From positions 1-10,233 of the forward strand of contig JAGVEP010000009.1 in assembly GCA_020058145.1 (NCBI GenBank): a stretch of 10,233 nt of DNA. Reading direction: 5' to 3'. Positions 6,775 to 10,233 of this stretch are shown here, piece after piece (within the stretch, counting starts at the first letter, position 1; every line of letters starts with the position of its first letter). Made by a program: the position numbers and the translations under genes. The notes beneath the pieces were generated by a model. The model saw only the letters and a program-made list of their open reading frames with translations, was not told the DNA's origin and made no database searches. Source of the DNA: Phycisphaerae bacterium (GTDB lineage Bacteria; Planctomycetota; Phycisphaerae; UBA1845; Fen-1342).

Positions 6775-6875
6775 AGGGGTCGGGTTTGCGACGGGGCTCG
6801 CTCCTCGTCGCGGCGAGCTGCGCGTCGCGATGCCCGGCTAAGGTCTTGCGCAGCGCTAGCCTGCCCCCGACCCCT
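6775..6875. repeat. 101-bp structured element bounded by inverted repeats
   Basis: AGGGGTCGGG at 6775-6784 and its reverse complement CCCGACCCCT at 6866-6875 bound a 101-bp stretch with further internal pairing: GCGACG at 6788-6793 with CGTCGC at 6806-6811, and GGCTA at 6836-6840 with TAGCC at 6857-6861. The layout is a closing stem with internal hairpins. It lies in the gap between the transposition genes and the next gene and carries no gene. It resembles small REP/BIME- or MITE-like interspersed repeats that are mobilised in trans; a family name would need a database match. Confidence 0.5.
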
Positions 6876-6884
6876 GGAAGACAC

Positions 6885-6974
6885 ACTGGCCGCGCCCGCC
6901 GGAGGCGGCGGCGGCAGCGCATAGCTCGCGCCCCCGGAAGCCACCCCACAGAGTGGAAGGCACGCGCGGCCAGT
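6885..6974. repeat. 11-bp inverted repeat downstream of the ATPase gene
   Basis: ACTGGCCGCGC at 6885-6895 is the reverse complement of GCGCGGCCAGT at 6964-6974, with a 68-base GC-rich spacer that includes a run of GGC triplets. It begins 25 bases past the ATPase stop codon. The loop is too long and there is no T-tract, so it is not a standard intrinsic terminator. It may be a structured 3' end or a repeat remnant. Confidence 0.45.
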
Positions 6975-6998
6975 AATTTGGTTCATGCACACGACGTC

Positions 6999-8189
6999 TT
7001 AACCAATAGCCTTTCCGAGCAGCTCGCCACCGGCGGCCTCGTCAATCTCCAGGGCGATCGACCGCCCAAAAGTCATATCCAACGCCTCACGCAAAGCCGG
7101 CACGTCGATGGCATCCGCCAGCTCAGCGCCCGGCGAAACCGCCGTGTCGATGGCTTGCTGCAATACGCCCATCGCCATGCCCAGCCGGCCCCACCCGGCC
7201 GTGTTCGCCAGGTTGCGGAGCCAGCGCACCGCCTGCGACGTGAGCAGCTTTACCCGGTTGTTGCGGACGATTTTGACGATGTCCTCGGCGGAATAGATGC
7301 CGCCGCGGTCGTCCACGACGCAATCGAACTCTAAATCGAGCACCGGTCGCATTCGCCGTGCCGTCTGCGGGCTAATCGGGCTGCGCGCCCCGGCCCGGCC
7401 CCGGAAAATCAGCTTCTTGAAGTCGTGGTCGCCGAAAAACACGATGGGCACGTTGCGCCGGCCCGTGGGGTCGGAAATGTCGTGGATGTCGCGCAGCATT
7501 TCGAGCCCTTCCCGGCTGAGCTTCTGCGCCTCGTCTACGACGATTACCGCGGTCCCGTGCTTGCGGAGCCAGTCCTTGATCGCCATGACGCGGCGCGCGT
7601 GCGAGGTGTTGTACTGCGGACGCAAGCCATCGATCGCGTTGCAGAGCAAGCGCGTCACGCCCCGGTCGGTTACGTGGGCCTGGTCCGGGCGGATCAGGAC
7701 CACGCCGCCGCGGTCGAGCTGAAAGGCGCGGGCGTGTACTGACTTGCCATCGCCCGACTCCCCAATAATCACCGCCATGCTGTTCATGCGGACAGCCGAG
7801 CGGATCGCCCCGAAAATGGCTTCGGTCAACCCGATCCGCGCGTGCGTGCGGAAATCAAAACGTCCAGCCCGCGCGCGATCATCGGCCAAGAACTGGTCGA
7901 TTTTGCGGAGCACCGCGTCGGTGTCGCCTTTGTACTTGTTGCGCACGACATCGACGAGCGTGCCTTGCGCGATGCCGATCAATTCGGACAACCGACCCCA
8001 AGCCAAGGGCTGGTTCGATGCCCCATGATCGTCTCGGTAGGCGTTAACGTCTTCGATCACCTGTCGGCGCACGTCGTCTGTGAGAACCTGGTCATCCTTG
8101 ACCATGCGAAACTCCACACGCCCGTGCTGGGCGATTCGTTCGAGCCCGTGTCCATCCGTGGGGGGCAGGTTTTCGCGTCCATCGCTCAT
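6999..8189 (-). CDS. MuB-type AAA+ ATPase, transposition target selector
   Basis: Expected to bind target DNA in an ATP-dependent way, deliver it to the transposase and stimulate strand transfer. The protein has 396 aa, against 312 in phage Mu MuB; the difference includes an N-terminal extension of some tens of residues. Residues about 60-100 (WGRLSELIGIAQGTLVDVV) look like the MuB N-terminal helix-turn-helix domain. The P-loop GESGDGKS is at 143-150, Walker B AVIVVDE at 214-220, and a sensor-1-like strand VPIVFFGDHD at about 247-256. Arginines near 277-281 could include the arginine finger. The start is fixed by the ATGA overlap with the transposase stop (8186-8189) and a GAGAGGTGG ribosome site at 8194-8202. 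Coupled translation of the pair is typical of Mu-like modules. A TniB/TnsC ATPase is possible but the N-terminal domain favours MuB. Confidence 0.93.
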   Translation of the reverse strand: MSDGRENLPPTDGHGLERIAQHGRVEFRMVKDDQVLTDDVRRQVIEDVNAYRDDHGASNQPLAWGRLSELIGIAQGTLVDVVRNKYKGDTDAVLRKIDQFLADDRARAGRFDFRTHARIGLTEAIFGAIRSAVRMNSMAVIIGESGDGKSVHARAFQLDRGGVVLIRPDQAHVTDRGVTRLLCNAIDGLRPQYNTSHARRVMAIKDWLRKHGTAVIVVDEAQKLSREGLEMLRDIHDISDPTGRRNVPIVFFGDHDFKKLIFRGRAGARSPISPQTARRMRPVLDLEFDCVVDDRGGIYSAEDIVKIVRNNRVKLLTSQAVRWLRNLANTAGWGRLGMAMGVLQQAIDTAVSPGAELADAIDVPALREALDMTFGRSIALEIDEAAGGELLGKAIG

Positions 8190-10233
8190 CCGGCCACCTC
8201 TCGAAATCTCCGCGGCTGCACAGCCGCGGGCAGTTCGTCGTCTTCCTCCGGTCGATTGTTCAAAGCCGAAAAACGCTGCCCGCGCGTCGGCTCAGCCGCC
8301 GCTGTGCGAGCCATAGACTCTTCTTGCATGGCGTGCTGTGCGAGCCGTTCAAAGCCGCTTCGTGGGGCATTCGAGTGGGGCTCGAAGCGGCTCTTGGCGC
8401 TGCGCGTGGCTTGCTTGCGTTGTAACGCTCGGGCGGCCGGCACAAGGTCAGGCCGCACAATGCTCACGTCCGGCGCCGCCGGCGCCGGCATGTTCTCGCG
8501 CAGCGCCGCCTCTTGGGCCTGCGCCTGCTCCCGTCGCGCGCGGAGCACTTGCCCGGTCGTCGTTTCGAGCAGGAAATCCCGCTCGGGCAGGTACGCCTTG
8601 GCCAGCCGCCGCACACGGGCGGCTTTCCGCATCGCCGCCCGGAAATGCTCGTCTTGCACCCCGGCCGCGAGGAGCCGCTGCTCAAAGCCGTAGCACAAGA
8701 GCTTCTCGGCCTTGTCGCACAGCGCAATCTGCCCCACGCTGTCCAGACTCGGCAGAATCCACACCTCGCGGCCTTGTAACTTGACCAGGTCGGCGGGTTC
8801 GAGGGTATAGAGCACGTTGTGGTGCCGCACCCCATCCCGCCCCACCCGCCGCGGCCCCTCGGAAACCGTGAAGTACACGTCGAGCACGTCCGGATCAATC
8901 CGCCGCACTTCGCCGCGGAACTTGTCGAACATCAAATTCGGCGACAGCCCGCCCAGCGCGCGCCGCGGCCTCGCGTTGTAGGTTTCGACCGCGGTTTGCA
9001 GGTGCCCCACGAATTCATCGAACGTCGGCAGCTCTTCAACGTGGTGCGAGACGATTTTTTCGGCAGTTTCCGGGCGCTCCGCGGGACAGCCGCCCCAAAA
9101 GCTCGCGAACCACCGATCGCATTCCTTCTTGATGAGCCGCCAGATACTCTCGATTTTCTTGGCCCATGCCCGGTACGGAATGCTGCCGTGAACCGTGCAT
9201 CCGAACCTTCGGAACACGTCGCCGATCCGCTCGGCGTCGATGTTTGCCCTCTGCCAGAAATGCCGCGGCCCGCCGGCCTTCTTGTAGGCTTCGCCCTGGT
9301 CGCGCGTCAGGTGCAGCGGCATTCCGTAGGCGGCGACGTGTCGCTTGAGCCCAGCCAGAATGCCGACGTAGTTCTCGGTGCGGCGCACCTCGACGGTCAT
9401 CTTGGTAGATCGCGCATCGAGTACGCCGAGCACAACCGGCCGCAATGCCTTCCACCCGCCGCTGGCATCCGCCATTCGCGTCTGTACGTCCGCAATGCGG
9501 CCGTCGAGTACCAAACAGTCGCCAGCCGCCACGGCCGTGTAGTCGATGCGCACCTTGAGGATGCAGCCACCCTCGAAAATCCGCTCTTTCTCGCGCCCTG
9601 CCGCCTTGGCTGCCGCGGGCAAGCTCGCGATACACTTGCGTACCTGCCAAGGGGTTAGCGGCGGGATACCCAACTCGCCGGCGAGCCGAAGCTGCTCCTC
9701 CATCGCGTCCACTTGCGTGAATCGGTTCGCATGGAGGTAGACCTCGCGCACCCGCTCGACTAGCCTTGCGCCGGCCGCGAGCGGGGGTCGCCCGCCTCGC
9801 AATCGGCCGTCTGTCGGTTCGCCGCGGGCAATGTGCTTCCGCAGCTTCAGCATCGCCGACCGCTTGCACGAAAGTCCCCGCGCGTGCGCCAGTGCCCCGT
9901 AGACGCGCTCGAATGCGGCGAAATACGCGGGCCGGGTGGGCGCCAGGTTTGGCTGCGCGAGCTGAAACTTGTGGTCCCAGTCGGCCAGTTCGCGCCGTGC
10001 CCAGTCCCGCTGCCGTGCGCCCCGGCCGGCGGACTTGATTGCGTCGGGTATGCAGTGGAAGGCCGTCCCTTGTATGAAATCCGAGACGGTCCGCCCGCTG
10101 TCGGGCAGGACCGCGTCTCCGCGGTATTCCCACTCGCCGCCGCCGGCGGTTCGCTTCTGGTCTGCGGGCAGGCTTTGCGTCCACGCCAACCGCCGCCCCC
10201 GGCCCGCCTTCCCGCGGCCGAATTCGCCACGCA
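8186..10233 (-). CDS. MuA-type DDE transposase, 5' end cut by the window edge
   Basis: Catalyses strand transfer of a Mu-like element, working with the ATPase encoded next. Residue numbers count from a TTG codon at 10189. The frame stays open to the window edge, and the residues before that codon (GKAGRGRR followed by LAWTQSLPAD) resemble the wing of the N-terminal Mu-type winged-helix DNA-binding domain, so I think the true start lies beyond 10233 and 10189 is not a real start. The RNase H-like catalytic core spans about residues 205-410. The DDE triad is probably D229 (LVLDGR), D297 (LTRDQGEAYKK) and E346 (AKKIESIWRL). The D-to-D spacing of 68 is close to the 67 in phage Mu MuA (D269, D336, E392). 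Residues 428-500 look like the Mu transposase C-terminal beta-barrel (RVGRDGVRHHNVLYTLEPADL). The tail from about 540 is Ala/Arg-rich and low in complexity, and would be where MuB contacts MuA. Its stop overlaps the next start as ATGA. A TniA/TnsB-type transposase is the alternative; the phage structural genes downstream argue for Mu. Confidence 0.93.
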   Translation of the reverse strand, partial: RGEFGRGKAGRGRRLAWTQSLPADQKRTAGGGEWEYRGDAVLPDSGRTVSDFIQGTAFHCIPDAIKSAGRGARQRDWARRELADWDHKFQLAQPNLAPTRPAYFAAFERVYGALAHARGLSCKRSAMLKLRKHIARGEPTDGRLRGGRPPLAAGARLVERVREVYLHANRFTQVDAMEEQLRLAGELGIPPLTPWQVRKCIASLPAAAKAAGREKERIFEGGCILKVRIDYTAVAAGDCLVLDGRIADVQTRMADASGGWKALRPVVLGVLDARSTKMTVEVRRTENYVGILAGLKRHVAAYGMPLHLTRDQGEAYKKAGGPRHFWQRANIDAERIGDVFRRFGCTVHGSIPYRAWAKKIESIWRLIKKECDRWFASFWGGCPAERPETAEKIVSHHVEELPTFDEFVGHLQTAVETYNARPRRALGGLSPNLMFDKFRGEVRRIDPDVLDVYFTVSEGPRRVGRDGVRHHNVLYTLEPADLVKLQGREVWILPSLDSVGQIALCDKAEKLLCYGFEQRLLAAGVQDEHFRAAMRKAARVRRLAKAYLPERDFLLETTTGQVLRARREQAQAQEAALRENMPAPAAPDVSIVRPDLVPAARALQRKQATRSAKSRFEPHSNAPRSGFERLAQHAMQEESMARTAAAEPTRGQRFSALNNRPEEDDELPAAVQPRRFREVAG
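8194..8202 (-). promoter_or_regulatory. Ribosome binding site of the MuB-type gene
   Basis: GAGAGGTGG lies four bases before the ATG at 8189, inside the last codons of the transposase gene. It supports starting the ATPase at the overlapping ATGA rather than at a later methionine. Confidence 0.6.
8353..8392. repeat. Stem-loop repeat inside the transposase tail
   Basis: Two perfect 10-bp inverted arms, AGCCGCTTCG at 8353-8362 and CGAAGCGGCT at 8383-8392, flank a 20-base spacer. The element lies in frame in the low-complexity C-terminal tail (residues about 600-612, reading RFEPHSNAPRSGF), so it adds residues without breaking the gene. It may be a short palindromic repeat that entered a tolerant linker. 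Chance in GC-rich DNA remains possible. Confidence 0.5.

Noticed and set aside
6651..6992. N-terminal extension of the 208-aa protein up to 6992
   Set aside because: The extension runs through two inverted-repeat elements and gives proline/arginine/alanine runs; the ribosome site at 6659-6666 points to the start at 6650.
7842..8693. Plus-strand open frame of 283 codons
   Set aside because: Antisense to the MuB-type and MuA-type genes, both recognised by motifs.
6999..10233. Tn7-like or CRISPR-associated transposon
   Set aside because: There is no TnsA, TniQ, CRISPR array or Cas gene. The ATPase has a MuB-like N-terminal domain, and phage structural genes follow.
1..10233. tRNA, rRNA, CRISPR array or integrase gene
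   Set aside because: No cloverleaf with a CCA-type end, no rRNA-like stretch, no regularly spaced direct repeats of CRISPR length and no tyrosine or serine recombinase motifs were seen by eye on either strand.

Overview
This window looks like part of a Mu-like (transposable) prophage, or a domesticated derivative, in a high-GC bacterium. Every gene I can support lies on the minus strand, so transcription runs from the right edge to the left edge. The host is probably a planctomycete. This rests only on the high GC, the alanine/arginine/proline-rich proteins and the palindromic repeats, some lying inside genes, and it is a guess rather than a demonstrated identity.

Right third (about 10233 to 6999): a transposition module. 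A MuA-type DDE transposase, cut off at its N-terminus by the window edge, ends in an ATGA overlap with a MuB-type AAA+ ATPase that has clear Walker A and Walker B motifs. The two are surely translated together. A 348-bp gap without a supported gene follows (6651-6998). It holds a 101-bp structured element bounded by 10-bp inverted repeats, a second pair of 11-bp inverted arms, and two 13-bp direct repeats set 20 bp apart just before the next gene.

Middle (6650 to 5190): three unrecognised genes of 208, 94 and 134 codons, each with a good Shine-Dalgarno sequence. This is where transposable phages carry early, regulatory and host-takeover genes, but none of the three matches a family I know.

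Left half (5126 to 128): a structural block. It runs from a short tape-measure-like protein (494 aa), to a coiled-coil protein (179 aa), a 31-codon ORF, a Mu gp29/DUF935-type portal protein (598 aa) with a C-terminal extension, and a 348-aa orphan. The last four open reading frames are tightly linked: 4-nt overlaps at 3069-3072 and 1171-1174, and 9 nt between the 31-codon ORF and the portal. No terminase, capsid, protease or lysis gene is visible, and the tape-measure-like gene precedes the portal, the reverse of the usual Mu order.

Two palindromic or stem-loop sequences are embedded in frame in phage genes: a perfect 28-nt palindrome in the portal and a 10-bp stem-loop in the transposase tail. 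With the structured intergenic element, they suggest that small palindromic repeats have invaded this element. The leftmost 127 bp hold no gene.
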